A stretch of 64,000 nucleotides of DNA, taken from positions 1 to 64,000 of the forward strand of contig CAZSKN010000005.1 in the NCBI GenBank assembly GCA_964607445.1, in the 5' to 3' direction. The DNA is from CALCKU01 sp964607445. GTDB lineage: Bacteria; Pseudomonadota; Alphaproteobacteria; Caulobacterales; Maricaulaceae. This document shows positions 40,916 through 50,092 of this stretch, one piece after another (position 1 is the first letter of the stretch; every line of letters begins with the position of its first letter). Under the pieces are notes generated by a model that saw nothing but the letters and a program-made list of their open reading frames with translations, ran no database searches and was not told where the DNA came from. Position numbers and translations under genes: made by a program.

Positions 40916-43834
40916 TTAAGTTTTCGTCTTTTTCTTTTTTTGGGTGGGTGTTTTTGCTTTTGGTGTTTTAGCGCTTGCTTTTTGACGGGCCTTATCGCGC
41001 TCAAGAACCGGTTTTAAATAACGCCCTGTCCAGCTTGTTTTTGATTTCGCCACGGTTTCCGGTGTACCGACCGCGACGATTTCACCGCCCCCATCACCGC
41101 CTTCTGGCCCCAGATCTATGATCCAGTCCGCCGTTTTTATGACATCGAGATTGTGCTCGATGACAATCATTGTATTTCCGGTGCTGACAAGTTCTTGTAA
41201 GACTTCAAGTAATTTATTGACGTCCTCAAAGTGCAGACCTGTTGTCGGCTCGTCCAGAATATAAAGCGTGCGTCCCGTCGCCCGTTTCGAAAGTTCTTTG
41301 GCTAATTTAACACGTTGGGCTTCCCCACCCGACAGGGTTGTTGCTTGCTGTCCGACTTTAAGGTAATCCAACCCGACACGTTGTAGCGTATGCATTTTAT
41401 CACGAATGTTGGGGACGGCCTTGAAAAAGTCGGAGGCCTCTTCAATCGTCATATCCAGAACATCGGCAATGGATTTGCCTTTAAACTTTATTTCAAGCGT
41501 TTCACGGTTATAGCGTGCGCCCTTGCACGTGTCGCATGTGACATAAACATCCGGCAGAAAATGCATTTCGATTTTAATAACGCCGCCGCCCTGACAATTT
41601 TCACAGCGTCCACCTTTGACATTAAAACTAAACCGTCCCGGTTTATAACCGCGCGCTTTAGCTTCCGGGAGGCCAGAAAACCAGTCTCGAATGGGAGTGA
41701 AGGCTCCGGTGTAAGTCGCGGGATTAGAACGTGGAGTCCGTCCGATAGGACTTTGATCAATCTCGATAATTTTATCAAGATATTCAAACCCTTCAGCCGT
41801 GTCATGGGGCATGGCTTGGTAGGAGGCATTATTATTAAGTTTGCGCGCGGCGGCTTTATAGAGGGTTTCAACGGTGAGTGTAGATTTTCCACCACCAGAT
41901 ACTCCCGTGACGCAACACATTACACCCAGCGGGAATTCCGCCGTAATATTCTTAAGATTATTCCCGCGTGCACCTGTAATACGGATATATTTATTCGGGT
42001 TGACCTCACGCCGTGTTTCGGGAATGGCAATTTCTTTCTTACCGGTCAAATATTTCCCTGTCAGGGAATTACGTGAGGTTTTAATTCTACTCGGTGGGCC
42101 AGAGGCCACAATTTCGCCGCCGTGCACACCCGCCAGAGGCCCCATATCAACAACATAATCAGCCGTGAGAATAGCATCTTCATCATGTTCAACGACAATC
42201 ACTGTATTCCCGAGGTCACGTAGGTTTTGCAGGGTTTCCAAGAGCCGTGCATTATCGCGTTGATGCAGGCCGATGGAAGGTTCATCCAGCACGTAAAGCA
42301 CGCCTGTTAAACCAGAGCCGATTTGTGAGGCGAGCCTTATGCGTTGACTTTCCCCGCCCGAGAGCGAACCGGAGCCGCGCCCGAGTGTGAGATAATCCAG
42401 ACCTACTGCATTGAGGAATTCCAGCCTGTCGCATATTTCTTTCAAGATACGTTCGGCAATTTCCATATCCTTGGATGATAGCTCTGTTTTTAGGGTTTCG
42501 AACTTGGCATAGGCGTCTTTAATCGACATGTCAGCGGTTACCGAAATATCCATACCCGCGACTTTCACGGCCAGAGTTTCAGGGCGTAATCGTTTGCCTT
42601 CGCAGGTTTCACACTGCGCATCCGACATATATTTGCCAAGTTCATCGCGCATCCATGTTGACTCGGTTTCGCGGTAACGGCGTTCAAGATTGGGAATGAC
42701 GCCTTCAAAAGGTTTGGTGGTTTCATATCGACGCCCGTCATCTTGATAGACGAATTTTACCGACGCGCCTTTGGTGCCGTATAAGACGACCTCTTTTGCG
42801 CCCTTTGAGAGGTCTTGAAAGGGGATATCAATATCAAAACCATAATGTTCAGCAAGGGCTTTTAGGGTTTGCATATATAGGCTGTTGGGGTTTTTTGACC
42901 ATGGGGCTATGGCGCCCGTGGCCAGTGATTTTTCTGTATGGGGAACCACCATATCAGCATCGAATTTAAGTTCCTTGCCTAAACCGTCACACACAGGACA
43001 CGCGCCATGTGGATTATTAAATGAAAACAGTCGGGGTTCGATTTCCGAGATGGTAAAACCGGAAACCGGACACGCGAATTTTTCACTAAATAATATACGT
43101 TCGCTGTCATCATCGGCATATTCGGCTATGGCCAATCCGTCAGCCAAGCGCAAGGCCTGTTCCAGACTATCGGCCAGACGTGTTTCAAGTCCGGCGCGTG
43201 TCACAATACGGTCAACGACAACATCAATATCGTGCTTGAATTTTTTATCGAGCTCTGGCGCGTCTTCAATCCTGTAAAACTCGCCGTCAATTTTGGCACG
43301 CTGATAGCCTTGTTTCATCAAATCCGCAAATTCCTTGCGGTATTCGCCTTTACGCCCGCGCACTATAGGGGCCAGAATATAAAGTTTTGTACCGTCTGGC
43401 AAAGCCGCGATGCGGTCAACCATTTGACTGACCTGTTGACTTTCAATGGGAAGACCTGTTGCGGGCGAATAGGGTACGCCGACCCGTGCCCACAAAAGGC
43501 GCATATAGTCATATATTTCTGTTACGGTTCCGACAGTAGAGCGTGGATTACGAGAGGTCGTTTTTTGTTCAATCGAGATCGCTGGCGAGAGACCCTCAAT
43601 GCTATCGACGTCCGGCTTTTGTTGTAATTCTAAAAATTGTCTAGCGTAGGCTGACAGGCTTTCGACGTAACGGCGTTGACCCTCTGCATAGATTGTATCA
43701 AAGGCCAAAGAAGATTTACCAGAGCCAGAAAGTCCGGTAATGACGATTAACTTATCACGTGGCAGGTCTACATTGACACCTTTTAGATTATGTTCGCGGG
43801 CGCCCCGAACACGAATGTTTTTTAAAGTACTCAT
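40916..43834 (-). CDS. uvrA: Excinuclease ABC subunit A
   Basis: A 972-residue UvrA, the damage-recognition ATPase of nucleotide excision repair. It has two ABC modules with Walker A motifs GLSGSGKSS (near residue 33) and GVSGGGKST (near 650), signatures SGSLSGGESQRIRLA and TTLSGGEAQRVKLA, and zinc-binding cysteines (CPVCDGLG, CETCEGKRL, CENCQGGGV, CDTCKGARY). The extreme C-terminus is a lysine-rich tail (KTPKAKTPTQKKKKTKT) not required by the family. It is divergent from ssb with a LexA box between, so SOS control is likely. Confidence 0.98.
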   Translation of the reverse strand: MSTLKNIRVRGAREHNLKGVNVDLPRDKLIVITGLSGSGKSSLAFDTIYAEGQRRYVESLSAYARQFLELQQKPDVDSIEGLSPAISIEQKTTSRNPRSTVGTVTEIYDYMRLLWARVGVPYSPATGLPIESQQVSQMVDRIAALPDGTKLYILAPIVRGRKGEYRKEFADLMKQGYQRAKIDGEFYRIEDAPELDKKFKHDIDVVVDRIVTRAGLETRLADSLEQALRLADGLAIAEYADDDSERILFSEKFACPVSGFTISEIEPRLFSFNNPHGACPVCDGLGKELKFDADMVVPHTEKSLATGAIAPWSKNPNSLYMQTLKALAEHYGFDIDIPFQDLSKGAKEVVLYGTKGASVKFVYQDDGRRYETTKPFEGVIPNLERRYRETESTWMRDELGKYMSDAQCETCEGKRLRPETLAVKVAGMDISVTADMSIKDAYAKFETLKTELSSKDMEIAERILKEICDRLEFLNAVGLDYLTLGRGSGSLSGGESQRIRLASQIGSGLTGVLYVLDEPSIGLHQRDNARLLETLQNLRDLGNTVIVVEHDEDAILTADYVVDMGPLAGVHGGEIVASGPPSRIKTSRNSLTGKYLTGKKEIAIPETRREVNPNKYIRITGARGNNLKNITAEFPLGVMCCVTGVSGGGKSTLTVETLYKAAARKLNNNASYQAMPHDTAEGFEYLDKIIEIDQSPIGRTPRSNPATYTGAFTPIRDWFSGLPEAKARGYKPGRFSFNVKGGRCENCQGGGVIKIEMHFLPDVYVTCDTCKGARYNRETLEIKFKGKSIADVLDMTIEEASDFFKAVPNIRDKMHTLQRVGLDYLKVGQQATTLSGGEAQRVKLAKELSKRATGRTLYILDEPTTGLHFEDVNKLLEVLQELVSTGNTMIVIEHNLDVIKTADWIIDLGPEGGDGGGEIVAVGTPETVAKSKTSWTGRYLKPVLERDKARQKASAKTPKAKTPTQKKKKTKT

Positions 43835-43947
43835 AGTCTATCCGTGATGAAATGTGTGGACAACGTGAACCGTCCGGGCCTTTTAATGCCTTCATAGATG
43901 GACTTAAGCGTCGAAAATCGGCAATACAAGAGCAATGGTGAAAGGGC

Positions 43948-43976
43948 TTGCACGAAATCTGTGAGTCGTATAGAAC
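43948..43976 (+). promoter_or_regulatory. Promoter-like sequence for ssb
   Basis: TTGCAC (43948-43953) and TAGAAC (43971-43976) are 17 bp apart. The -10 overlaps the first GAAC of the LexA box, which would let LexA repress ssb directly. The hexamers are only partial consensus matches. Confidence 0.35.
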
Positions 43977-43987
43977 ATAATAAGAAC
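43973..43987. promoter_or_regulatory. LexA (SOS) box GAAC-N7-GAAC
   Basis: GAACATAATAAGAAC is an exact GAAC-N7-GAAC direct repeat, the established LexA operator of many Alphaproteobacteria (GTTC-N7-GTTC on the other strand). It lies 36 bp before the ssb ATG and 138 bp from uvrA, both classic SOS genes. Confidence 0.8.
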
Positions 43988-44023
43988 ATTCAGTGTTTTA
44001 AATGCAGCGTCAAGAGGTGAGTT

Positions 44024-44527
44024 ATGGCCGGGTCAGTAAATAAGGTGATATTGGTTGGGAATGTGGGCAATGATCCTGAAATCCGATCTTTTAACAATGG
44101 CGGTAAGGTCGCAAATTTTTCGCTAGCCACTTCAGAGAGTTGGCGAGACAAACAATCCGGCGAAAAGCGCGAAAAGACCGAATGGCACCGTGTCGCTATT
44201 TTTCAAGACGGTTTGGTCGGGGTTGTTGAACGTTATGTAAAAAAAGGCAGTAAGCTCTACATAGAGGGTAAGCTGCAAACACGAAAATGGACCGATCGTG
44301 ACGGAAATGACAAATATACTACAGAAGTTGTCCTACAAGGTTTTGGTGGTAATCTTACCTTACTAGATAGTCGAAACTCGCAAGGCGGTGGCGGCGGATA
44401 TAGCCAGGATAGTGTTGCTTATGGTAATCAAGGCCAAGGACATAATCAGGGCGGTGGATCGCATTCCGCATCTCAGATGGACGGGCCAAAAGAGAATTTT
44501 GAAATTGATGACGAAATTCCATTCTAA
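44024..44527 (+). CDS. ssb: Single-stranded DNA-binding protein
   Basis: A 167-residue SSB: OB-fold at ~1-112 (VNKVILVGNVGNDPEIRSF, the aromatic WRDKQSGEKREKTEWHRVAI), a glycine/glutamine-rich linker (GGGGYSQDSVAYGNQGQGHN), and the acidic tip ending DDEIPF that binds partner proteins. It protects single strands in replication and repair. AAGAGGTGA precedes the ATG. The upstream LexA box suggests SOS induction, and a strong terminator follows at 44628. Confidence 0.97.
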   Translation: MAGSVNKVILVGNVGNDPEIRSFNNGGKVANFSLATSESWRDKQSGEKREKTEWHRVAIFQDGLVGVVERYVKKGSKLYIEGKLQTRKWTDRDGNDKYTTEVVLQGFGGNLTLLDSRNSQGGGGGYSQDSVAYGNQGQGHNQGGGSHSASQMDGPKENFEIDDEIPF

Positions 44528-44552
44528 AGTTCTGTTTACCCCCTGATAGATT

Positions 44553-44578
44553 TGGGTACATATATCTGGGTACATATA
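44553..44578. repeat. Tandem 14-bp repeat TGGGTACATATA(TC/GA)
   Basis: TGGGTACATATA occurs twice, at 44553-44564 and 44567-44578, with a 14-bp period, shortly after the ssb stop. Function unknown; it may simply be a local duplication. Confidence 0.6.
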
Positions 44579-44627
44579 GATGTGTAGACGAGAAATTGGC
44601 GGTGTGACGTCTGTCCCCGGATTAATG

Positions 44628-44660
44628 AAAGCAGCGAGCTATCGCTGCTTTTGTCGTTTT
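44628..44660 (+). terminator. Intrinsic terminator after ssb
   Basis: AAAGCAGCGA and TCGCTGCTTT form a perfect 10-bp stem around a GCTA loop (44628-44651), followed by TTGTCGTTTT. It lies about 100 bp after the ssb stop and before the RnfD-like gene. Confidence 0.8.
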
Positions 44661-44760
44661 GTGGCCACATTTAAGTGTGATAGGATCAGGGGATTGCGAT
44701 AGGTGTAGTGTGCTAAGAACCTCTTTGAATGAACAAAATAGCGGAAAGGCTGTTTTCAGG

Positions 44761-45594
44761 ATGAAGCGATCCATATCCGACATGCGTCAATTCTGGATGT
44801 TCTTACGCTGCGACCCCCGCCATTACCAAATTGCTGTTCTAGGGTCGCTGATCATCTTGGGTCTGTTGTATTATAGCTTTGCATTGCCGTGGTGGCATGT
44901 AAGCGCCTGTATAGTGTCTACTATAGTGACACAAGTAATGGCCGATAGGTTGACGGGGCGCAAATTTGATGTCCGCAGTCCATTGATTTCAGCTTTATCC
45001 CTGACACTATTATTACGAACAGGATCGATTTGGTTATCTATCGGGGCCGGTGTCTTGGCGATTGGCTCCAAATATCTTTTGCGCGTGAACGGCAAACATA
45101 TTTTTAATCCGGCAAATTTTGGTCTTGTGATTATGGCCCTTGGATTTTCAGGCGCATGGATTTCACCCGGGCAATGGGGGGCAGCCCCTATATTGGCTAT
45201 CGCCTTGGCGGGATTTGGCGGTGTCGTCACGGGTAAGGCCAAACGTTGGGATGTGAGTCTGGCTCTATTGACGAGTTATGGAGTTTTGCTTTTCGCGCGC
45301 GCGCTTTGGCTGGGAGATCCTTTAGCTATACCCATGCATCAAATGCAGAACGGCGCTTTATTGATTTTTGCATTTTTTATGATTTCAGATCCGAAAACTA
45401 CCCCTAATGCCCGTATAGGGCGTGTGATTTATGCGGCCTGTGTGGCGGGGATAGGGTTTATTATCCAGTTTCAGTTACATAATTCCGCCGGCATTATTCT
45501 TGCCCTCATCATAATGGCGCCATTCGTGCCACTTATCGATAAGGCTTTTTTCGCCTCTCTGTATCAATGGCCACAATTTTCCTCTTCGTCTTAA
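44761..45594 (+). CDS. Orphan RnfD/NqrB-like membrane protein
   Basis: A 277-residue polytopic membrane protein of the RnfD/NqrB family, the flavin-carrying subunit of ion-pumping NADH/ferredoxin oxidoreductases. About eight hydrophobic segments are visible (VLGSLIILGLLYYSFAL to IILALIIMAPFVPLID). Family marks include DVRSPLISALSLTLLLR, FNPANFGLV, and FFMISDPKTTPNARIGR, whose S-D-P-x-T-T matches the covalent-FMN threonine region. No other rnf or nqr gene is present. ATG 44761 was chosen although the frame is open to 44659; the ribosome-binding site is weak. The DUF2330 gene follows 10 bp later. Confidence 0.8.
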   Translation: MKRSISDMRQFWMFLRCDPRHYQIAVLGSLIILGLLYYSFALPWWHVSACIVSTIVTQVMADRLTGRKFDVRSPLISALSLTLLLRTGSIWLSIGAGVLAIGSKYLLRVNGKHIFNPANFGLVIMALGFSGAWISPGQWGAAPILAIALAGFGGVVTGKAKRWDVSLALLTSYGVLLFARALWLGDPLAIPMHQMQNGALLIFAFFMISDPKTTPNARIGRVIYAACVAGIGFIIQFQLHNSAGIILALIIMAPFVPLIDKAFFASLYQWPQFSSSS

Positions 45595-45604
45595 GGAGTT
45601 TCTC

Positions 45605-47002
45605 ATGAATATTTCAAAATACCTGCTGAGTAGTGCGGTCGCCATAGCGACAGTGAGTGCCGCCTCTACGGCTAATGCGTTTTGCGGATTTTATGTCGCC
45701 AAAGCTGACACAGATTTATTTAATCAAAGCTCTAAAGTCGCGATGGTGCGCGACGGCGACCGCACAGTTATTACGATGGCCAATGATTATCAGGGCGATC
45801 CGACAGAATTCGCTATGGTCATTCCGGTGCCCACAGTAATTACCAAAGATCAAGTCCATATTTCAAATGCCGCTCTGCTCGACCATCTTGATGCCTATAC
45901 AGCTCCGCGCCTCGTTGAATATTTTGACAGCAATCCATGTGCAAAAATTATGTATGATCGCGCTTTTTCAGCGTCTCCAAGTGCCAGTGCTGAAAGCCTT
46001 ATTGTCACAGCGAAGCAAAAGGCCCAAGATCTCGGCGTCACAATCGAGGAAAGCTTTTCCGTTGGGGAATATGATATCCTTATCCTATCGGCCAAGGAAA
46101 GTAATGGTTTGCAAATTTGGCTGGAAAGCAATGGTTACAAAGTGCCTGCTAAAGCCAAGAAAACTCTGGGTAGCTATATCAAACAGGATATGAAGTTTTT
46201 TGTCGCCAAGGTTAATTTGGAGGAAAAAGCCAAGCAGGGCGGAGAGATGTTACGCCCAATAGCCGTCGCGTTTGAGAGCCCGAAATTCATGCTTCCTATA
46301 CGCCTTGGCACGGTGAATGCGAAAGGTGATCAGGACTTGTTTGTCTATGCCTTAACCCGGGGTGGTAAGGTTGAAACCACGAATTACCGCACGCAGAAAA
46401 TTCCTTCAGATAAAGAACTGCCCGTCTATATCAAAGATGATTTCGGTGATTTTTATAAGGACATGTATAAGACGGCCGCAGACCGGGCAGGCGGACATGG
46501 TGTCTTTATGGAATATGCTTGGGATATGAATTGGTGTGACCCGTGCGCGGCTGACCCTTTGTCGAATGCACAACTTCAAGAGTTAGGCGTATTCTGGTTG
46601 AAGGACGGACCTAATTCACAAATACCTCAACCCCTCCGGCGTCTTCAAGGCCCCGCAAAAGACGTATATGTCACCCGCTTGCATGTCAGATATAATGCAG
46701 AAAGTTTTCCAGAGGATTTAAAATTTAAGACCACAGGAGACCGGAAAAACTTCCAAGGACGCTATATTCTGCGTCATGCGTTTGACGGTGAAATGAATTG
46801 TCCCGCTGCGACAGATTATCAGCGTATGGTGAATAAGCGTAAGGAAGTTGAAGTTCAAACTCTGGCAAATCTGACAGGCTGGGAGACGAGCTATATACGC
46901 CGAAAAATAAAGGCGAGTGGCAAAGGGAATTTCTTCGATGTCAAGGATAGACCCAAGACGGATTGGTGGAATAATATCTGGCCTGATAAAACCTCAAAAT
47001 AA
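45605..47002 (+). CDS. DUF2330 exported protein
   Basis: A 465-residue protein with a signal peptide (YLLSSAVAIATVSAASTANA) and the DUF2330 start FCGFYVAKADTDLFNQSSKV, then VAMVRDGDRTVITMANDYQG and FAMVIPVPTVITKDQVHI. The cysteine in FCGFY right after the cleavage site is conserved. A second cysteine pair occurs in WDMNWCDPCAADPLS. No catalytic motif is recognised. It is only 10 bp after the RnfD-like gene, with GGAG at the end of that gene serving as ribosome-binding site, so a shared redox role in the envelope is suggested but unproven. Confidence 0.85.
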   Translation: MNISKYLLSSAVAIATVSAASTANAFCGFYVAKADTDLFNQSSKVAMVRDGDRTVITMANDYQGDPTEFAMVIPVPTVITKDQVHISNAALLDHLDAYTAPRLVEYFDSNPCAKIMYDRAFSASPSASAESLIVTAKQKAQDLGVTIEESFSVGEYDILILSAKESNGLQIWLESNGYKVPAKAKKTLGSYIKQDMKFFVAKVNLEEKAKQGGEMLRPIAVAFESPKFMLPIRLGTVNAKGDQDLFVYALTRGGKVETTNYRTQKIPSDKELPVYIKDDFGDFYKDMYKTAADRAGGHGVFMEYAWDMNWCDPCAADPLSNAQLQELGVFWLKDGPNSQIPQPLRRLQGPAKDVYVTRLHVRYNAESFPEDLKFKTTGDRKNFQGRYILRHAFDGEMNCPAATDYQRMVNKRKEVEVQTLANLTGWETSYIRRKIKASGKGNFFDVKDRPKTDWWNNIWPDKTSK

Positions 47003-47105
47003 GAGCCAAATATACGTTTTTGCAGATTAAAACCTCGGAAATACGATCAACGGGATTTGCGAAAATCAATGGTAAATGCTAAGTTTTTCAAGCTTGAATT
47101 ATCTT

Positions 47106-47115
47106 GATTCGAGTC
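47106..47115. promoter_or_regulatory. Two abutting GANTC (CcrM) sites before gyrA
   Basis: GATTC and GAGTC lie end to end, 25 bp before the gyrA start codon. GANTC is the methylation target of CcrM in this class, and GcrA/CcrM-controlled promoters carry such sites near the start of transcription. The link to gyrA control is inference. Confidence 0.3.
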
Positions 47116-47139
47116 TTTTAAGCGTGAGGGGCTCCCATT

Positions 47140-49938
47140 GTGAGCGACGACGAAGATACTTCTGACGAACAGAGTCCAGAGGGCCTGCCCGAACTCGGTA
47201 TTTCCCCTGTAACCATCGAAGATGAGATGCGGCGGTCATATCTGGATTATGCGATGAGCGTAATCGTTTCCCGTGCAATCCCGGATGTGCGCGACGGGCT
47301 TAAGCCAGTGCATAGACGTATTTTATATTCCATGCATGAAAACGGATTTACACGCGATAAGCCTTATAAAAAGTCTGCGCGTGTTGTCGGGGATGTAATC
47401 GGTAAGTACCATCCGCATGGTGACAGTGCTGTCTATGATGCGCTTGTGCGTTTGGCGCAGGATTTTTCTATGCGTCTACCCTTGCTGGACGGGCAGGGAA
47501 ATTTTGGCTCTGTGGATGGCGACCCGCCGGCCGCGATGCGATATACCGAAGTCCGTATGGATAAACCCGCAGCGTCTTTGCTTGCAGATATCGAAAAAAA
47601 TACAGTTAATTTTCAAGATAATTATGATGCCTCAGAACGCGAGCCTGTGGTTTTGCCTTCGCGCTTTCCAAATATTCTCGTTAATGGCGCCGGAGGTATT
47701 GCTGTCGGTATGGCGACAAATATCCCGCCCCATAATTTGGGCGAGGTCATTGATGCCACGATAGCGCTGATGGAAAATGGTGACGTGTCTGATTCCGAAT
47801 TGCTGGAGATCATTCCCGGTCCCGATTTTCCGACAGGAGCTTTGATAATGGGACGGTCTGGATCCAAGGCGTCTGTGCTATTGGGGAAAGGGTCTATTAT
47901 CCAACGTGCGCGCGCCGAGATCGAGGAAATTCGCAAAGACCGAAATGCAATTATCGTCACGGAAATTCCATATCAGGTCAACAAAGCCAATATGATTAAG
48001 AAAATTGCCGAAATGGTACGTGAAAAACGTATTGAAGGTATATCTGATTTGCGCGATGAGTCTGATCGCAATGGTATGCGCGTTGTTATTGAACTCAAGC
48101 GTGATGCCGTTCCTGATGTGGTCTTGAACCAGCTTTACCGCTTCTCGCAATTGCAACAAAATTTTAGCTCGAATATGCTGGCGTTGAATGGCGGCAAGCC
48201 TGAACAAATGAATATTCGGCAAATGCTGGAAGCCTTTTTGGCTTTTCGTGAAGATGTTATTGCTCGGCGCTCGAAATTTGATCTGGCCAAGGCACGAGAC
48301 AAGGCTCACATCCTTGTTGGTTTAGCTACAGCGGTGACAAATATTGATGAGGTGATTAAGTTAATCCGAACCTCCGCTAATCCTAAAGAAGCCCGAGAGC
48401 GCCTGCTCGCGCGCGCATGGTCCGCTAAGGATATGGGAGCATTGATTAAATTGATTGCGGATCCACGCTCGCGCTTGCTTGATGATGGCACTATAATGCT
48501 AACGGATGAGCAAGCTAAAGCCATTCTCGATTTACGCTTGATGAAGCTGACAGCGCTGGGTCTTGATGAGATCATGGAGGATGCGAAAAAACTGGCCGCA
48601 CAAATTACGGATTTACTGGATATTTTGCGCTCAAGAGGGCGGGTTGTATCTATCATTAAAGATGAACTTGCAGATATTCGTGAGAAATATGCAACACCAA
48701 GACGGTCTATCTTTACCGAAGGTGGCATGGATTTTGACGATGAAGACCTGATCGCCGTTGAAGATATGGTCGTGACAGTTACGTCGGCGGGCTACGTCAA
48801 ACGCACGCCGCTTGATACTTATCGCGCACAGAGACGCGGCGGTAAGGGGCGTGCAGGCATGGCTATGAAAGATGAGGATTACGTTACAACAGTTTTTGTA
48901 GCTACCACACATACGCCTGTGCTTTTCTTCTCGTCGTCAGGCATGTGCTATAAGCTTAAAGTCTGGAAGCTCCCTTTGGGCGGCCCGGCGACACGCGGGA
49001 AAGCCTTAGTTAATCTCTTGCCGCTTGAACAAGGCGAAACTATTAATTCTATTATGGCGCTTCCAGAAGACGAAGAAAGCTGGAAAGATATGGATATTAT
49101 GTTCGCGGCGAGGTCCGGGGGCGTCCGTAGGAACTCTCTGGCGGATTTCACACGCATAAACCGGAATGGTAAAATCGCGATGAAGCCTGATGAGGGCGAC
49201 GGGATCGTCGATGTCCGCCTGTGCACAGAAGACGACGACCTCTTGCTGACAACCGCTATGGGTAAGGCTATTCGGTTTCGGGTGACGGATATTCGTCGGT
49301 TTGTCGGGCGCACGTCTTCGGGTGTCCGTGGCATAAAACTCTCCGACGGTGACGAGGTTATTTCTATGGCGGTTCTGCGGCATGTGGATATAGAGACCGA
49401 CGAAGCCCGTGCCTATATGAAACATGAAAATGCTATGCGTCGCGCCCAAGGAGATGACGGTGAGGATGAGGTTGATGACAGTGCTATCGAAACCTCGCTT
49501 GACCCCGAACGTCTGGGTTTTTTGCAAGCGCATGAGCAATTTGTTTTGACATTGGCAGAAGACGGATTTGGTAAACGTTCATCTAGCTTTGACTATCGGT
49601 GTATGAACCGCGGGGGGCAGGGCGTGACGGCGCAGGAACTTTCCCGTAAGGACGCCGACGATGCACGTCTTGTGCGGTCTTTCTGTATTGAAGACGACAA
49701 TCAAATCATGATGGTAACGGACGGCGGACAATTAGTGCGGTGTCCTGTTCGCAATATTCGTATTGTGTCACGCTCATCGCGCGGCGTTACGGTTATTCGT
49801 GTGAAAGAAGGTGAGCGTCTTGTGTCCGTAGAGCGCATTGAAGATAGCGATGATAGTGATGAGCCTACCTCGGATGATACAAAAACAGAGGTGCCGCCAA
49901 AGGATGATCCGCCCGAAAATTCTGATAAGTCGGGTTAA
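47140..49938 (+). CDS. gyrA: DNA gyrase subunit A
   Basis: A 932-residue type II topoisomerase subunit that cleaves and rejoins DNA to introduce negative supercoils. The catalytic tyrosine is Y135 in AAMRYTEVRM. The quinolone region GKYHPHGDSAVYDALVRLAQ keeps the usual serine (S96) and aspartate (D100), as in sensitive enzymes. The GyrA box QRRGGKG in the C-terminal beta-pinwheel is intact, distinguishing it from ParC. The acidic tail is typical. The start is GTG 47140 after GAGGGG. Confidence 0.97.
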   Translation: MSDDEDTSDEQSPEGLPELGISPVTIEDEMRRSYLDYAMSVIVSRAIPDVRDGLKPVHRRILYSMHENGFTRDKPYKKSARVVGDVIGKYHPHGDSAVYDALVRLAQDFSMRLPLLDGQGNFGSVDGDPPAAMRYTEVRMDKPAASLLADIEKNTVNFQDNYDASEREPVVLPSRFPNILVNGAGGIAVGMATNIPPHNLGEVIDATIALMENGDVSDSELLEIIPGPDFPTGALIMGRSGSKASVLLGKGSIIQRARAEIEEIRKDRNAIIVTEIPYQVNKANMIKKIAEMVREKRIEGISDLRDESDRNGMRVVIELKRDAVPDVVLNQLYRFSQLQQNFSSNMLALNGGKPEQMNIRQMLEAFLAFREDVIARRSKFDLAKARDKAHILVGLATAVTNIDEVIKLIRTSANPKEARERLLARAWSAKDMGALIKLIADPRSRLLDDGTIMLTDEQAKAILDLRLMKLTALGLDEIMEDAKKLAAQITDLLDILRSRGRVVSIIKDELADIREKYATPRRSIFTEGGMDFDDEDLIAVEDMVVTVTSAGYVKRTPLDTYRAQRRGGKGRAGMAMKDEDYVTTVFVATTHTPVLFFSSSGMCYKLKVWKLPLGGPATRGKALVNLLPLEQGETINSIMALPEDEESWKDMDIMFAARSGGVRRNSLADFTRINRNGKIAMKPDEGDGIVDVRLCTEDDDLLLTTAMGKAIRFRVTDIRRFVGRTSSGVRGIKLSDGDEVISMAVLRHVDIETDEARAYMKHENAMRRAQGDDGEDEVDDSAIETSLDPERLGFLQAHEQFVLTLAEDGFGKRSSSFDYRCMNRGGQGVTAQELSRKDADDARLVRSFCIEDDNQIMMVTDGGQLVRCPVRNIRIVSRSSRGVTVIRVKEGERLVSVERIEDSDDSDEPTSDDTKTEVPPKDDPPENSDKSG

Positions 49939-50092
49939 TACGGTCAAATAAATATTATAATCCTGATTTGACTTCAAAGCTTTATAGGTCTAGGGCCGCC
50001 TTTGTGTTCGACCTTTTTGAGCAGACATTTGAGGTGTGTTATAAACGCGACCTGATCTGGTTCCTATTTTAGCCCTCTATAGAAGCATCGTA

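Noticed and set aside
49006..49539. 177-codon open frame antisense to gyrA
   Set aside because: Shadow of the conserved gyrA C-terminal domain; no family resemblance.
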